This document shows, in pieces, positions 1 through 9,267 of a stretch of 38,672 nucleotides of DNA. Each line of letters starts with the position of its first letter. The first letter of the stretch is position 1. The position numbers and the translations under genes were made by a program. Source of the DNA: Sphingobacteriia bacterium (GTDB taxonomy: Bacteria > Bacteroidota > Bacteroidia > J057 > RFSG01); contig RFSG01000014.1 of NCBI GenBank assembly GCA_009924095.1, positions 1-38,672 on the forward strand, read 5' to 3'. The notes under the pieces were generated by a model that saw nothing but the letters and a program-made list of their open reading frames with translations, was not told the DNA's origin and made no database searches.

Positions 1-1178
1 TCATTTCTACTTCCCCCAAAAGTTCGTTTCCATTCCGGTGCCCCAGTATTATCCAAACGAAAAACCCACAGATCCTCTCCGCCCTTGATATACTCATTTT
101 CTAGGTTATAATAACAAGAGGTTCCTGTCATTGCCCAACCACCTCTCGCTAAAGCAGTTACACCTGTAATATATTCACTTCCGGATCCGCCATATTCCCA
201 TTCCTGAATGATGTTTCCAACCTTATCTGAAAGTGCCCACCAGAATTGATCATTTCCTAGTTCATTTCTTCGCTTTCCAGCAAGTAAAACTTGCCCCTGA
301 AAATTTGTTGTCATGGAAGTAAGCGTTACGCCTGGTTTCACCTTTAGAAGTTGATTTCCTCTTATAATTCCGTTAATATCTCCCCAAAGTATCCAAGGGG
401 AACAGAGTACATCAGCGTTTTCAATAGCTGGACAAGTATTGGCTGCAATGATCCATTCTTTCCCTATTTTACTAATGGCAACAGGCCAATCCAAACCATC
501 TCCTCCTGCTCCTTTTTCCCATCTAGTTAGTGTATCTTCTCCAAAAGAACGTATCCAGATATCTGATTTTCCATTTTTGGAAGGAGATAATGTTAATTGT
601 GAATCATACCAGCCGGTTTGAATCAGGATTGAATCGTTGATGGAAATGGATTGTGCAGCAAAATCCTGACCTGTTTCGCCAGAGGTAACATAGGAAAGCA
701 AACGACCATCAGGGGAAATTCGAGCAAAAACCGCATCTCCACTTCTATATCGGTCAATGGCTTCAGGATGATCTATTAATGAGGCAGAGGAACCAGAAAT
801 ACAAACTACTCCATTTTGCCAGGATAAATGGGAGGGCACATCGCAAAACGGACCTCCAATCGTTTTCTGCCAAATTATCTCTCCGTTGAGATGAATATTA
901 GCTATCCACATATCAGTACAACCATAGGAATCTTTTATTTTTCCGCCTTTTTGGTCAATAGTAGCCAACAGGAAAAAAGATTGCCCTTCCCCTTTTAGGA
1001 GGCTTACCGGTGATTCATTTCCGGGTGCTATAATTCTTATCTGCGATTTGAGTTCAGGGTAGTGTTGTGCTAAAACCTGTGGGCACGTCAAGCTTACCCA
1101 ATAGCACAAATTACAATAAACGACTCGCCAAATTGGCCAATTCAGAACGTTCACCTTTTTCGAGGGTGATATGTGCAT
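1..1178 (-). CDS. Secreted beta-propeller-like protein, N-terminal part (runs off left edge)
   Basis: Reading the minus strand, one frame stays open from a TAA just before the ATG at 1178 to position 1, about 392 codons with no stop, so the C-terminus lies outside the window. The N-terminus looks like a signal peptide: a KK pair near residue 7, an Arg, a hydrophobic run (VVYCNLCYWVSLTC) and a likely cleavage site after VLA before Gln, as is common in Bacteroidota. The mature part is rich in Gly, Trp and Asp and has recurring pieces such as GGSGSEYITGV, ALARGGWAMTG, DLWVFRLDNTGAPEW and TFGGS. These resemble the repeated blades of secreted Bacteroidota propeller proteins, which often end in a T9SS sorting domain; that end is not visible here. 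The ATG overlaps the last 68 bp of phoH in another frame. A TTG at 1109 would nearly remove the overlap but gives a signal peptide without positive charge. Function unknown. Confidence 0.72.
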   Translation of the reverse strand, partial: MHISPSKKVNVLNWPIWRVVYCNLCYWVSLTCPQVLAQHYPELKSQIRIIAPGNESPVSLLKGEGQSFFLLATIDQKGGKIKDSYGCTDMWIANIHLNGEIIWQKTIGGPFCDVPSHLSWQNGVVCISGSSASLIDHPEAIDRYRSGDAVFARISPDGRLLSYVTSGETGQDFAAQSISINDSILIQTGWYDSQLTLSPSKNGKSDIWIRSFGEDTLTRWEKGAGGDGLDWPVAISKIGKEWIIAANTCPAIENADVLCSPWILWGDINGIIRGNQLLKVKPGVTLTSMTTNFQGQVLLAGKRRNELGNDQFWWALSDKVGNIIQEWEYGGSGSEYITGVTALARGGWAMTGTSCYYNLENEYIKGGEDLWVFRLDNTGAPEWKRTFGGSRN

Positions 1179-2457
1179 AGAGAGAATTACCTTTAATACG
1201 ATCGATTAAATAGGACAATCCGTTAGATTGTTCATCAAGATAAGGAGTATCGATCTGAAAAATATCGCCGGTGAAAATAATCTTGGTTTTTTCTCCTGCT
1301 CGAGTAATAATTGTTTTAACCTCATGTGGAGTTAAATTTTGAGCTTCATCAATGATAAAACAAATATGTGAGAGACTTCTACCCCGAATATAAGCAAGTG
1401 GAGTGATATGCAGTTTCTCAGATTCCACCATTTCATTTATTTTTTGGTACTCTTTGTCTTTTTCCTGATATTGAGATTGAATCAATTTAAGATTATCCCA
1501 AAGGGGTTCCATGTACGGGTTTATTTTTGATTTAATATCGCCAGGCAGGAAACCAATATCTTTATTACTAAGGGGGATAATGGGTCGTGCGAGATAGATT
1601 TGGCGAAACCTAGATTTTTGCTCCATAGCTCCAGCTAAGGCTAACAAGGTTTTTCCAGTTCCGGCTATTCCCTGGATGGTGACCAATTGAACTTCTGGGT
1701 TTAATACTGCATGCAAAGCAAAAGTTTGTTCTGCGTTTCGGGGTCTGATCCCATAGGCATGGTCTTTTTGAACCCTTTCAATATGTTGCGTAATGGGATT
1801 AAAGACTGCTAATACGGATGCCGATTTTCCTTTTAAAATAAAATAATGATGCGCTGGGGGAAATTCTTTTTTCCAGGGACTGAACTGAGCTAAAGCACTC
1901 CATTCTTCGTATCCGCGACTATAGATTAAATCTATTGTTTCTTGAGGGACATGTTCAAGGGTTGTTTTTCCTTGATACAAAGTATCCACATCCTTAATTT
2001 TTCCGGTTTCATAATCTTCTGCAGCAATACTTAAGGATCTGGCTTTTAATCTTAGATTTATATCTTTCGTTACTAAAATCACTTTTCGGTCAGGCACTTC
2101 TGCCATCAATGCTGCCGTTGCATTTAATATCCTATGATCTGCCTTTCGTTCATTAAATACTACTTCAGCATCTTGTTCTGATTTTTGGGACATCAGAACT
2201 TTTAATTTTCCTTTTTCAGGTCCACCGATGGGAATCCAGTCTTGTAGTTTATGATTCCCTGAGATTCGGTCTAACAACCGAATAAACTCTCTTGCTTCAA
2301 AATTCAGGGTATCATTTCCTTTTTTAAACTGATCTACTTCTTCGAGGACCGTAATAGGAATGGCGATATCGTGTTCTTGAAAACTAGTAATTGCGTTATG
2401 GTCGAACAGAAGAACAGAGGTATCGAGTACGAAGATTGCTTTTTTACGTCGGGTCAT
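1111..2457 (-). CDS. phoH: PIN domain-PhoH family ATPase
   Basis: 448 aa, two domains. Residues about 6-150 form a PIN nuclease-like domain (VLDTSVLL with Asp12; further acidic residues around E40 and D132 in TKDINLRLKA). Residues about 235-448 are the PhoH P-loop ATPase, with Walker A GIAGTGKT at 263-270 and Walker B FIIDEAQN at 367-374. Proteins with this architecture (YlaK/PhoH2-like) are believed to act on RNA, coupling ATP-driven unwinding to PIN cleavage; that activity is family knowledge, not shown here. The gene lies on the same strand as the ribosomal operon but beyond a terminator and behind its own candidate promoter, so it is probably a separate unit. Its 3' end overlaps the start of the secreted-protein gene. 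The family call is firm; the cellular role is not settled. Confidence 0.93.
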   Translation of the reverse strand: MTRRKKAIFVLDTSVLLFDHNAITSFQEHDIAIPITVLEEVDQFKKGNDTLNFEAREFIRLLDRISGNHKLQDWIPIGGPEKGKLKVLMSQKSEQDAEVVFNERKADHRILNATAALMAEVPDRKVILVTKDINLRLKARSLSIAAEDYETGKIKDVDTLYQGKTTLEHVPQETIDLIYSRGYEEWSALAQFSPWKKEFPPAHHYFILKGKSASVLAVFNPITQHIERVQKDHAYGIRPRNAEQTFALHAVLNPEVQLVTIQGIAGTGKTLLALAGAMEQKSRFRQIYLARPIIPLSNKDIGFLPGDIKSKINPYMEPLWDNLKLIQSQYQEKDKEYQKINEMVESEKLHITPLAYIRGRSLSHICFIIDEAQNLTPHEVKTIITRAGEKTKIIFTGDIFQIDTPYLDEQSNGLSYLIDRIKGNSLYAHITLEKGERSELANLASRLL

Positions 2458-2478
2458 TTAGGCAGTCAATATATGGAA

Positions 2479-2510
2479 CTAACCTACGGTTATTGCTTGA
2501 ATCGCTCAAA
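2479..2510 (-). promoter_or_regulatory. Candidate promoter of phoH
   Basis: On the minus strand a TTTG (2507-2510) is followed after exactly 20 nt by TAGGTTAG (2479-2486), a one-mismatch version of the Bacteroidota -7 element TAnnTTTG. Expected transcript start is near 2472, about 15 nt before the phoH ATG. The spacing is good but the -7 box is imperfect. Confidence 0.35.
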
Positions 2511-2541
2511 ATGACTTGTACACATGACGGGTATAACCTAA

Positions 2542-2565
2542 AAAGCCAGCATACATGCTGGCTTT
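2542..2565 (-). terminator. Terminator at the end of the ribosomal operon
   Basis: An 11-bp perfect palindrome (AAAGCCAGCAT / ATGCTGGCTTT, 2-nt centre, in practice about 10 bp with a 4-nt loop) lies 28 nt past the rplQ stop. On the minus strand it is followed by a short T run (CTTTTTAGG), as in an intrinsic terminator. It is nearly symmetric, but no plus-strand gene ends here. Confidence 0.75.
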
Positions 2566-2592
2566 ATTAGTTAACTATTTGAAATATAGCGA

Positions 2593-3123
2593 TTAACCTT
2601 CTGTATTTTCAGGTGTAGTAGCCTCATTTGAGGCTTCAGGTGCTGAGGTTTCAGAAGGAGTTTCGATAACTTCTGTTTTTTCTGATGCTGTTTCGGCAAC
2701 TTTTTTAGTGGCTGGCTTACGACGACGGGAAGTAGCTTTTTTCTTAGGAGTAGCTTGAATGAATTCATTAAAGTCTACTAATTCGATCATTGCGATTTCC
2801 GCGTTATCACCATGACGGAAGCCAAGTTTTAGAATGCGTGTATACCCTCCATTTCTGGTAGCAACTTTATCTGAAATTTCAGAAAAAAGCTCTTTAACGG
2901 CGTCCTTATTTTGGAGATAGGAAAATACCGTTCTACGAGAATGCATAGTATCCTGTTTAGACCTTGTAATTAAGGGTTCAACAAATTTGCGCAATGCTTT
3001 AGCTTTTGCTAAAGTAGTAGTAATCCGTTTATGGAGGATAAGGGAATTTGCCATATTGGAAAGGAGTGCTTTCCGGTGGGAGGCGGTACGCCCTAAGTGA
3101 TTAACTGTTTTTCCGTGTCTCAT
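2593..3123 (-). CDS. rplQ: 50S ribosomal protein L17
   Basis: Last gene of the ribosomal operon, 5 nt after rpoA. L17 binds 23S rRNA on the solvent side of the large subunit near the tunnel exit. Residues 1 to about 118 match the L17 core ([20 protein letters not shown] start, then a basic [20 protein letters not shown] segment). The protein is 176 aa, against about 120-127 in E. coli. The extra C-terminus is low complexity: a basic stretch ([15 protein letters not shown]) followed by a Glu/Thr/Ser/Pro-rich acidic stretch. Such tails are common in Bacteroidota L17. The start is the only ATG next to the conserved N-terminus. Confidence 0.97.
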   Translation of the reverse strand: MRHGKTVNHLGRTASHRKALLSNMANSLILHKRITTTLAKAKALRKFVEPLITRSKQDTMHSRRTVFSYLQNKDAVKELFSEISDKVATRNGGYTRILKLGFRHGDNAEIAMIELVDFNEFIQATPKKKATSRRRKPATKKVAETASEKTEVIETPSETSAPEASNEATTPENTEG

Positions 3124-3128
3124 GGTGC

Positions 3129-4115
3129 TTACTCTTCATCAAGTCTATATTTAGCTATGTCCATTCCGAACGTTAGCCCTTTTTCCGCAACAAGTTCTTC
3201 TAATTCAGTCAAAGATTTTTTACCGAAATTTCTGAACTTAAGCATATCAGCGATATTAAAACTTACTAAGTCGCCGAGGGTTTTAATATCGGCAGCCTTA
3301 AGGCAATTAAAAGCTCTAACTGAAAGATCTAAATCTGTTAAAGAAGTTTTAAGCAACTTTCTAATATGCAAGAAGTTCTCATCCACTTCTTTACGTTGAA
3401 CAGGCTCTTCAGTTTTTAATTGAATACTATTATCGCTGAACAGCATAAAATGTCTGATCAGGATATTAGCAGCATCTTTTAATGCATCTTCAGGATCAAT
3501 TGTACCATCAGTAGCTACATCGATGACTAATTCTTCATAGTCAGTGCGTTGTCCTACACGGGTATTTTCAACACTATACTTTACATTTTTGATTGGTGTA
3601 AAAACAGAGTCGATAGCGATAACGCCTAAGGGAGTATCGTTTTGAACGTTATCTTCAGCCAAACGATATCCTCTTCCTTTACCCACCGTTAACTCAATAT
3701 CAAACTGGATATTTTTATCAAGATGACAAATAATATGATCAGGGTTAGTTACCTGATAAGCGTTAGTATGTAAAGCAATGTCTCCGGCTGTGAAAACATC
3801 TTTTCCTCTAACGGTAACGAAGATTTTATCTTCCCCATCTAGGATTTTCTTCAGACGGACTCCTTTTAGGTTCAGAATCATTTCAGCAACATCTTCAAAT
3901 ACTCCTTTTACTGTTGAGAATTCATGTTCAACGGAAGGAATCTTAATTGAAACAATTGCATACCCTTCCAAAGAGGAAAGGAGGATTCTCCGTAGGGAAT
4001 TTCCAATAGTAATGCCATACCCTTTTTCAAGCGGTCTGAATAAGAATTTACCATAAAAATCATTGTCTTTTTCCAAGACAACTCTTTCGGGCATCTGAAA
4101 CTGCAATATAGCCAT
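3129..4115 (-). CDS. rpoA: DNA-directed RNA polymerase subunit alpha
   Basis: 328 aa, the normal length. The N-terminal domain (about 1-230) drives dimerisation and assembly of beta and beta', with the conserved [20 protein letters not shown] segment near residues 33-52. A short linker leads to the C-terminal domain (about 250-315) with the helix-hairpin-helix motif ([20 protein letters not shown], then [15 protein letters not shown]), which contacts DNA and activators. It lies between rpsD and rplQ, the usual alpha-operon order, with gaps of 24 and 5 nt. Confidence 0.98.
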   Translation of the reverse strand: MAILQFQMPERVVLEKDNDFYGKFLFRPLEKGYGITIGNSLRRILLSSLEGYAIVSIKIPSVEHEFSTVKGVFEDVAEMILNLKGVRLKKILDGEDKIFVTVRGKDVFTAGDIALHTNAYQVTNPDHIICHLDKNIQFDIELTVGKGRGYRLAEDNVQNDTPLGVIAIDSVFTPIKNVKYSVENTRVGQRTDYEELVIDVATDGTIDPEDALKDAANILIRHFMLFSDNSIQLKTEEPVQRKEVDENFLHIRKLLKTSLTDLDLSVRAFNCLKAADIKTLGDLVSFNIADMLKFRNFGKKSLTELEELVAEKGLTFGMDIAKYRLDEE

Positions 4116-4139
4116 AGTGTGGGTTCTGGTCTTTAAAAA

Positions 4140-4742
4140 TTATTTAGAGTACAATTCTACGATTAGTTGTTCCTTAATATTTTCAGGAATTTCTGACCGG
4201 TCGGGATAATTAAGAAATCTTCCTTGATAAAGATTTTTTTGAAGTTCTAACCAAGAGAATCTATTGTTATGATGAACAAGAGAATCATTCACAACTTCAA
4301 GGGATTTACTTTTTTCCCTAATCTCGATTACATCGCCTGGCTTGAGTGCAAAAGAAGGTATGTTTACGACTCCCCCATTTACGATTACGTGACAATGGGT
4401 AACTAATTGTCTAGCTTGACGACGAGTGCGTGAAAAGCCTAATCTGTAAACTGTATTATCCAATCTGGACTCTAACAATTGCAACATTACCTCTCCGGTT
4501 TTCCCTGCTTTTCTAGCTGCCTTTTTGAAAACGTTAGAAAATTGACGTTCCAATAAGCCATAGGTGTATTTAGCTTTTTGTTTTTCTGCCAACTGGGTTG
4601 CGTACTCAGATTGTTTACCACGTTTATTTTTACCGTGGATTCCTGGGGCGTAATTTTTCCTTTCTAGGGATTTAGAAGGACCTAAAATAGGTTCTTTAAA
4701 TTTCCTAGCGATTTTGGATTTGGGACCTCTGTATCTTGCCAT
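4140..4742 (-). CDS. rpsD: 30S ribosomal protein S4 (zinc-free type)
   Basis: 200 aa primary-binding protein of the small subunit that starts 16S 5'-domain assembly and helps monitor decoding accuracy. It begins [15 protein letters not shown]. The S4 RNA-binding domain is visible at about residues 93-155 ([34 protein letters not shown]). The N-terminal cysteine cluster that binds zinc in some S4 proteins is absent; the only Cys is in the VTHCHV segment. In other bacteria S4 represses the alpha operon by binding its mRNA; I see no evidence on that here. Downstream of rpsK by 24 nt. Confidence 0.97.
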   Translation of the reverse strand: MARYRGPKSKIARKFKEPILGPSKSLERKNYAPGIHGKNKRGKQSEYATQLAEKQKAKYTYGLLERQFSNVFKKAARKAGKTGEVMLQLLESRLDNTVYRLGFSRTRRQARQLVTHCHVIVNGGVVNIPSFALKPGDVIEIREKSKSLEVVNDSLVHHNNRFSWLELQKNLYQGRFLNYPDRSEIPENIKEQLIVELYSK

Positions 4743-4766
4743 TGAATTCTACTCGAAATTACAAAA

Positions 4767-5150
4767 TTAAACTCTACGTTTTTTAGGTGGTCTGCAGCCG
4801 TTATGCGGAATTGGAGTGATATCCTTAATTAAGGTAACTTCAATACCTGCTGCATTAATTGCCCGGATAGCGGACTCTCTTCCTGCGCCTGTTCCTTTAA
4901 CGATAACTTCTACCTTTCTGAGGCCTAAGTCATAGGCTTCTTTAGCGACTTCAGTTGCTGCTACCTGAGCAGCATAGGGGGTATTTTTTTTCGACCCTCT
5001 AAAGCCCATTTTACCGGCAGAAGCCCAATTTATTACATTACCAGAAAGGTCGGTAATGCTTACAATTATATTATTAAAAGTAGTGGATACATGAACGTGT
5101 CCAATTGCGTCTACTTTAATTTTCTTTTTTGCTTTTACAACTTTCGCCAT
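4767..5150 (-). CDS. rpsK: 30S ribosomal protein S11
   Basis: 127 aa, usual length. S11 sits on the platform of the small subunit and contacts the mRNA exit region and the S7/S18 neighbourhood. Conserved pieces are [52 protein letters not shown] and the C-terminal [18 protein letters not shown]. The basic N-terminus ([14 protein letters not shown]) is typical. It lies 21 nt after rpsM. Confidence 0.98.
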   Translation of the reverse strand: MAKVVKAKKKIKVDAIGHVHVSTTFNNIIVSITDLSGNVINWASAGKMGFRGSKKNTPYAAQVAATEVAKEAYDLGLRKVEVIVKGTGAGRESAIRAINAAGIEVTLIKDITPIPHNGCRPPKKRRV

Positions 5151-5171
5151 AATAAAGGGAGGTCGAGTTAA

Positions 5172-5549
5172 TTATTTAGTAACTTTTTTCTTTCCGGCCA
5201 CTGTTTTCTTTTTGCCTTTCCGGGTACGGGCATTTGTTCGTGTTCTTTGACCACGAAGGGGGAGACCTTTACGATGGCGAAGTCCGCGATAACAACCAAT
5301 ATCCATCAGTCGTTTGATATTCAATTGAACTTCACTTCTAAGGGCTCCTTCAACCTTGATTTCTTCAGAAATCAGTTTACGAATTGCCCCTGCTTCATCA
5401 TCAGACCATTCCTGCACCTTTTTATCGGGTGAAATTTCTAGGCGTGTCAAGATTTCCATAGCTCTGGGTCTTCCGATCCCATAGATGTAGGTCAGTCCAA
5501 TTGCACCTCTTTTGTTTCTGGGTAAATCAATACCTGCAATCCTTGCCAT
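5172..5549 (-). CDS. rpsM: 30S ribosomal protein S13
   Basis: 125 aa. S13 lies in the head of the small subunit and its basic tail reaches the P-site tRNA; it also makes intersubunit bridges. The start [20 protein letters not shown], the helix-hairpin-helix region [13 protein letters not shown], the [15 protein letters not shown] segment and the Lys-rich tail ([14 protein letters not shown]) are all characteristic. It follows rpmJ by 10 nt in the conserved infA-rpmJ-rpsM-rpsK order. Confidence 0.98.
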   Translation of the reverse strand: MARIAGIDLPRNKRGAIGLTYIYGIGRPRAMEILTRLEISPDKKVQEWSDDEAGAIRKLISEEIKVEGALRSEVQLNIKRLMDIGCYRGLRHRKGLPLRGQRTRTNARTRKGKKKTVAGKKKVTK

Positions 5550-5559
5550 ATAACTAAAA

Positions 5560-5676
5560 TTAACCTTGTCTTTGTTTAAACTTAGGGTTCTTTTTGTTGA
5601 TTACATAGATTCTGCCTTTACGACGAATCATTTTACAATCAACACTTCTTTTTTTAACTGATGCTCTTACTTTCAT
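5560..5676 (-). CDS. rpmJ: 50S ribosomal protein L36 (zinc-free type)
   Basis: A 38-aa gene, short enough for an ORF length cutoff to miss. Minus-strand translation from ATG at 5676 gives [19 protein letters not shown] and ends [11 protein letters not shown]. This is L36, a small 23S rRNA-binding protein. The zinc ligands of the C+ form (Cys11, Cys14, Cys27, His32) are mostly replaced (Ser11, Asn27, Lys or Phe near 32; only Cys14 remains), so this is the C- form. It sits between infA (2-nt gap) and rpsM (10-nt gap). Confidence 0.96.
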   Translation of the reverse strand: MKVRASVKKRSVDCKMIRRKGRIYVINKKNPKFKQRQG

Positions 5677-5678
5677 GG

Positions 5679-5897
5679 TTATTTGTAACGGTAAATGATA
5701 CGTCCCTTACTTAAATCATAAGGTGACATTTCAATGCTCACACGATCACCGGGCAAAATTTTAATATAGTGCATGCGCATTTTGCCCGAAATATGCGCAA
5801 GTATTTCATGTCCATTCTCCAATTCTACCCGAAAAGTAGCATTAGGAAGTGATTCCAGGATGGTACCATCCAGTTTTATGGAGGCTTGTTTAGACAT
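5679..5897 (-). CDS. infA: Translation initiation factor IF-1
   Basis: 72 aa, exactly the family length. IF-1 is a single OB-fold that occupies the ribosomal A site during initiation and supports IF-2 and IF-3. Recognisable segments are [39 protein letters not shown] and the ending [11 protein letters not shown]. It lies between map and rpmJ, the normal place in Bacteroidota and Firmicutes spc operons. Confidence 0.98.
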   Translation of the reverse strand: MSKQASIKLDGTILESLPNATFRVELENGHEILAHISGKMRMHYIKILPGDRVSIEMSPYDLSKGRIIYRYK

Positions 5898-5911
5898 TCG
5901 TTTCTCCTTTA

Positions 5912-6745
5912 TTATTCATCAACAATTTGTGGTTGTAGGGAGGAAGTATTTCTACAAAATTCTTCTTTAATAAACTCAAAACTTGAAAGTACTTCTGCTT
6001 TTTGTTTTCGAACTACAATTGTATGTTCGAAATGAGCAGAAGGGTTTCTGTCGGCGGTATAAATTGTCCAACCATCTTTTGCTTGACGGATATGGCGTTT
6101 ACCTATGTTAATCATAGGTTCAATCGCAATCACCATTCCTTCTTTCAGCAAAACACCTTGGCCTTTTTTTCCATAATTGGGTACTTCAGGAGGTTCGTGC
6201 AATTTTACACCTACCCCATGCCCAACCATTTCTACCACTACCGAATATCCCTTTGATTCTACGAAATGTTGAATTGCGTATCCAACATCTCCGATACGAT
6301 TTCCCGCAATTGCCTTTTGAATTCCTTCATACAAGCTTTCACGTGTGGTTTGAAGCAATAATTCTTTTTCAGGAGTAATTTGACCTACTGGAAAAGTAAA
6401 TGCACTATCCCCATAAAAACCATTTTTCAAAACCCCACAATCGATCGAAACAATATCTCCTTCTTGTAGAATTTTATCCTTTCCCGGAAAACCGTGTACG
6501 ACTTCTTCATTTAAAGAAACACACAAGGTATAAGGAAAGGGATCCGAATCTGGACTTGATTTATAATTTTTGAAAGCCGGTATGCCCCCATTATCCTGTA
6601 TAAATTGTTCTGCTAATTTATCCAGGGTAAGGGTAATGACTCCGGGTTTAATTTCTTCTGAAATCATCCCTAGCGTACGGCTCACTAACAAAGAACTTTC
6701 CCGAATCATGTCAATTTCTGACTCGGTCTTTAATGTAATATTCAT
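5912..6745 (-). CDS. map: Methionine aminopeptidase, type I
   Basis: 277 aa cytosolic metalloprotease that removes the initiator Met from nascent proteins. The five metal ligands of the pita-bread fold can be assigned: D102 (SIDCGV), D113 (YGDSAF), H176 (GHGVG), E209 (IEPM) and E240 (HFEHT). The substrate-binding His is at residue 84 (VVHGFPG). It lacks an N-terminal zinc-finger or SH3 extension, so it is a type Ia-like enzyme. The C-terminus has a short tail after the catalytic core. Its ATG overlaps the secY stop by 1 nt (TGATG), suggesting translational coupling. Confidence 0.97.
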   Translation of the reverse strand: MNITLKTESEIDMIRESSLLVSRTLGMISEEIKPGVITLTLDKLAEQFIQDNGGIPAFKNYKSSPDSDPFPYTLCVSLNEEVVHGFPGKDKILQEGDIVSIDCGVLKNGFYGDSAFTFPVGQITPEKELLLQTTRESLYEGIQKAIAGNRIGDVGYAIQHFVESKGYSVVVEMVGHGVGVKLHEPPEVPNYGKKGQGVLLKEGMVIAIEPMINIGKRHIRQAKDGWTIYTADRNPSAHFEHTIVVRKQKAEVLSSFEFIKEEFCRNTSSLQPQIVDE

Positions 6746-8088
6746 CAGGCCATAACTCCTACCTGAGACTGACGGCCTTTAATTCTGCCTGTTTTCATCA
6801 GACCATCGTAATGGCGCATTAATAAATAGGATTCAATTTGTTGAAGTGTATCCAATACTACTCCAATCATAATTAGCAAACTAGTACCCCCGAAGAATTG
6901 TGCAAATCCAGAGGAAACGCCCAACAAGGTTGCCATTGCAGGCATAATGGCTACAGCTGCTAAGAATACTGATCCAGGAAGTGTAATCCTAGAAAGTACA
7001 GTATCGATAAATTCTGATGTCTTTTTGCCAGGTTTAATTCCAGGAATAAAACCCCCATTTCTTTTTAATTGATCTGCAATATCACTTGGATTCACTGCAA
7101 TTGCAGTATAGAAATAAGTGAAAAGAATAATTAAAAATGCAAAGGTTAGATTATAGAACACGCCGGTAAAGTCAGTGAACCAAGAACCTGCAGTTGCGGA
7201 AAGAGAGCTATCTGGGAAAAACTGAAACACAGTTGCTGGGATAAACATAATTGCTTGCGCAAATATGATAGGCATAACTCCTGACGCATTAACTTTTAAG
7301 GGTATGTACTGACGTGCGTTTGTGGTCATGCCTCCCATAATTTTATTGCCTACCATTCGGCGAGCATAATTAACTGGGATTTTACGAGTAGCTTGAGTGA
7401 GGGCAATTACAGCCATCATCACCAGTGCTAGTGCGATAATTTCAATAAAGAAAAACAATATACTTCCAGAGGCTTGTGCTTCATTAATCAAAGATCCGGG
7501 CAATTCAGATATAATACCGATCATAATAATGAGAGATATTCCGTTTCCAATCCCATTATCTGTGATTCTTTCCCCGAGCCAGACTAGAAATAGCGTACCG
7601 CCAGTTAAGATAAGAACAGCACTGACCCAGAACATTGGTGCTGTGGATGCAATACAACCAGGGTAGGTTCCAAGAAGGTTGGTAACGAAACCGATGGATT
7701 GCCCCAAGGTAATTACTACGGTTGCATATCGGGTATATTGGTTTAATTTTTTCTGTCCGCTTTCTCCTTCTTTTTGAAGTTTTTGAATAGCAGGAACAGC
7801 AGCGCCCAATAATTGAATAATAATGGATGCTGAGATATAAGGCATAATCCCCAGAGCGAAAATGGTACCTCTAGAAAATCCTCCACCAACGAAAGTATTT
7901 AAAAATCCTAAGATACCTTCACCTTGAAGAGAACCAAATCTTTCCGTTAAGCAAAGAGAATTAACCCCTGGTAAAGCAACATAAGAACCGAACCTAAAAA
8001 TCAATAATAGAATTAGGGTTAATCCAATTCGATTTCGAAGTTCCTCAATTCTATAAATATTTTGAAGGGTCGTTATTAGGTTTTTCAT
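6745..8088 (-). CDS. secY: Protein translocase subunit SecY
   Basis: 447 aa integral membrane protein forming the SecYEG channel for export and membrane insertion. About ten hydrophobic segments can be seen. Conserved signatures include ALGIMPYISASIIIQLLGAA (TM2 region), ERITDNGIGNGISLIIMIGI and the cytoplasmic loop PGIKPGKKTSEFID. It overlaps rplO by 4 nt (ATGA) upstream and map by 1 nt downstream. Channel partners secE and secG are not in the window. It is the only membrane protein in the ribosomal operon, as usual. Confidence 0.97.
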   Translation of the reverse strand: MKNLITTLQNIYRIEELRNRIGLTLILLLIFRFGSYVALPGVNSLCLTERFGSLQGEGILGFLNTFVGGGFSRGTIFALGIMPYISASIIIQLLGAAVPAIQKLQKEGESGQKKLNQYTRYATVVITLGQSIGFVTNLLGTYPGCIASTAPMFWVSAVLILTGGTLFLVWLGERITDNGIGNGISLIIMIGIISELPGSLINEAQASGSILFFFIEIIALALVMMAVIALTQATRKIPVNYARRMVGNKIMGGMTTNARQYIPLKVNASGVMPIIFAQAIMFIPATVFQFFPDSSLSATAGSWFTDFTGVFYNLTFAFLIILFTYFYTAIAVNPSDIADQLKRNGGFIPGIKPGKKTSEFIDTVLSRITLPGSVFLAAVAIMPAMATLLGVSSGFAQFFGGTSLLIMIGVVLDTLQQIESYLLMRHYDGLMKTGRIKGRQSQVGVMA

Positions 8089-8543
8089 CTTTCGATTTCG
8101 ATTATAGAACCTCCTGCAGCAGTAATAGCAGCTTTTGCACTTTCACTAAAGCGATGGGCCTTTACGGTAATGGCTTTGTTAATTTCGCCTCTACCTAAAA
8201 TTTTCACTTTTACCAAGCGACCAGATAAAATCCCTTTAGATTTAAGCATTTCAGGATCAATTTCAGTCACTTGTGGATTAGCTTCAATAAGCGCTTGAAG
8301 TACATCTAGATTTACCGGACTATATTCTACCCTAAAGATATTATTAAAACCAAATTTTGGTAACCGGCGTTGAAGGGGCATTTGACCTCCCTCGAACCAT
8401 GAACGGTAATTGTAACCACTTCTGGAACGCTGACCTTTATTTCCTTTAGTAGAAGTTCCTCCTCTTCCGGAACCTTGTCCACGCCCTACCCTTTTGCGGG
8501 TTTTGCCGTAACCTTCTACTGGGGCTAGTGTATGTAATTTCAT
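8085..8543 (-). CDS. rplO: 50S ribosomal protein L15
   Basis: 152 aa late-assembly protein of the large subunit. The glycine- and arginine-rich N-terminal extension that threads into 23S rRNA is clear (KTRKRVGRGQGSGRGGTSTKG at about residues 14-34), followed by the globular part with GGQMPLQRRLPKFGFNN and the C-terminal VKAHRFSESAKAAITAAGG. It overlaps both secY and rpmD by 4 nt, so the three are probably coupled in translation. Confidence 0.97.
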   Translation of the reverse strand: MKLHTLAPVEGYGKTRKRVGRGQGSGRGGTSTKGNKGQRSRSGYNYRSWFEGGQMPLQRRLPKFGFNNIFRVEYSPVNLDVLQALIEANPQVTEIDPEMLKSKGILSGRLVKVKILGRGEINKAITVKAHRFSESAKAAITAAGGSIIEIER

Positions 8544-8728
8544 AATCCTGTAACTTCTTCTACTTTAACCAAATGGGTTACTTTCTTAACCATTCCAATA
8601 ATTTGTGGAGTTGCCTCAACAATTACAGAACGGTTAATTTTTCCCAGACCTAATGCTTGAATGGTTGCCTTTTGATCTTTCGGGCGACTAATAGCACTTT
8701 TTGCTTGTGTAATTCGAATCTTTGCCAT
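8540..8728 (-). CDS. rpmD: 50S ribosomal protein L30
   Basis: 62 aa, the bacterial length. L30 is a small ferredoxin-like protein of the large subunit. The typical pattern is present: basic start MAKIRITQAKSAISRPKDQK, then ALGLGKINRSVIVEATPQI and the C-terminal VKVEEV. It lies between rpsE (7-nt gap) and rplO (4-nt overlap), the conserved spc order. Confidence 0.96.
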   Translation of the reverse strand: MAKIRITQAKSAISRPKDQKATIQALGLGKINRSVIVEATPQIIGMVKKVTHLVKVEEVTGL

Positions 8729-8735
8729 AGTAGTA

Positions 8736-9254
8736 TTAGCCTTTAAAAACTTGTGCTAGTTCAACATTTCTATCTTTAGCAACTGCATAGGCATCTCTCA
8801 TTTTGGTTAATGCATCTATAGTTGCTCTTACCACGTTGTGTGGGTTAGAAGACCCTAGGCATTTTCCCAATACATCGGTAACGCCAGCACTTTCGAGAAC
8901 GGCGCGCATTGCACCCCCTGCTAAAACACCTGTTCCAGGTGCAGCTGGGCGAAGCAATACTTTACCTGCTCCGTATTTTCCAATTACTTCATGGGGTACA
9001 GTTCCGTTAACCACAGGTACTTTTACGAGGTTCTTTTTAGCATCATCTATCCCTTTAGAAATAGCACTGGTTACCTCATTGGCTTTTCCGAGACCATGTC
9101 CCACAACGCCCAATCCATCTCCAACTACAACGATTGCAGAGAAACTAAATCTACGTCCCCCTTTAACCACCTTAGCTACCCGGTTAATTTTCACCAACCG
9201 ATCTGTCAATTCAGTTTCGCTTGATCTTACTCTTTTTATGTGTGTGGAATTCAT
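8736..9254 (-). CDS. rpsE: 30S ribosomal protein S5
   Basis: 172 aa protein at the mRNA entry side of the small subunit, involved in decoding fidelity and mRNA unwinding. The N-terminal double-stranded RNA-binding-like domain is seen in [19 protein letters not shown] and [17 protein letters not shown]; the C-terminal domain contains [20 protein letters not shown] and [16 protein letters not shown]. The spectinomycin-loop region looks ordinary. It follows rplR by 13 nt. Confidence 0.98.
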   Translation of the reverse strand: MNSTHIKRVRSSETELTDRLVKINRVAKVVKGGRRFSFSAIVVVGDGLGVVGHGLGKANEVTSAISKGIDDAKKNLVKVPVVNGTVPHEVIGKYGAGKVLLRPAAPGTGVLAGGAMRAVLESAGVTDVLGKCLGSSNPHNVVRATIDALTKMRDAYAVAKDRNVELAQVFKG

Positions 9255-9267
9255 GTGTCAATAGGGT

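Noticed and set aside
2571..2768. A 65-codon minus-strand frame overlapping the end of rplQ
   Set aside because: It reads the rplQ low-complexity tail in another frame, giving a Lys/Leu-rich sequence; it would also run through to the terminator. No independent support.
8803..9264. A 153-codon open frame on the plus strand opposite rpsE
   Set aside because: It lies entirely antisense to rpsE and rich in Pro and Thr as expected for a mirror frame; no family features and no promoter.
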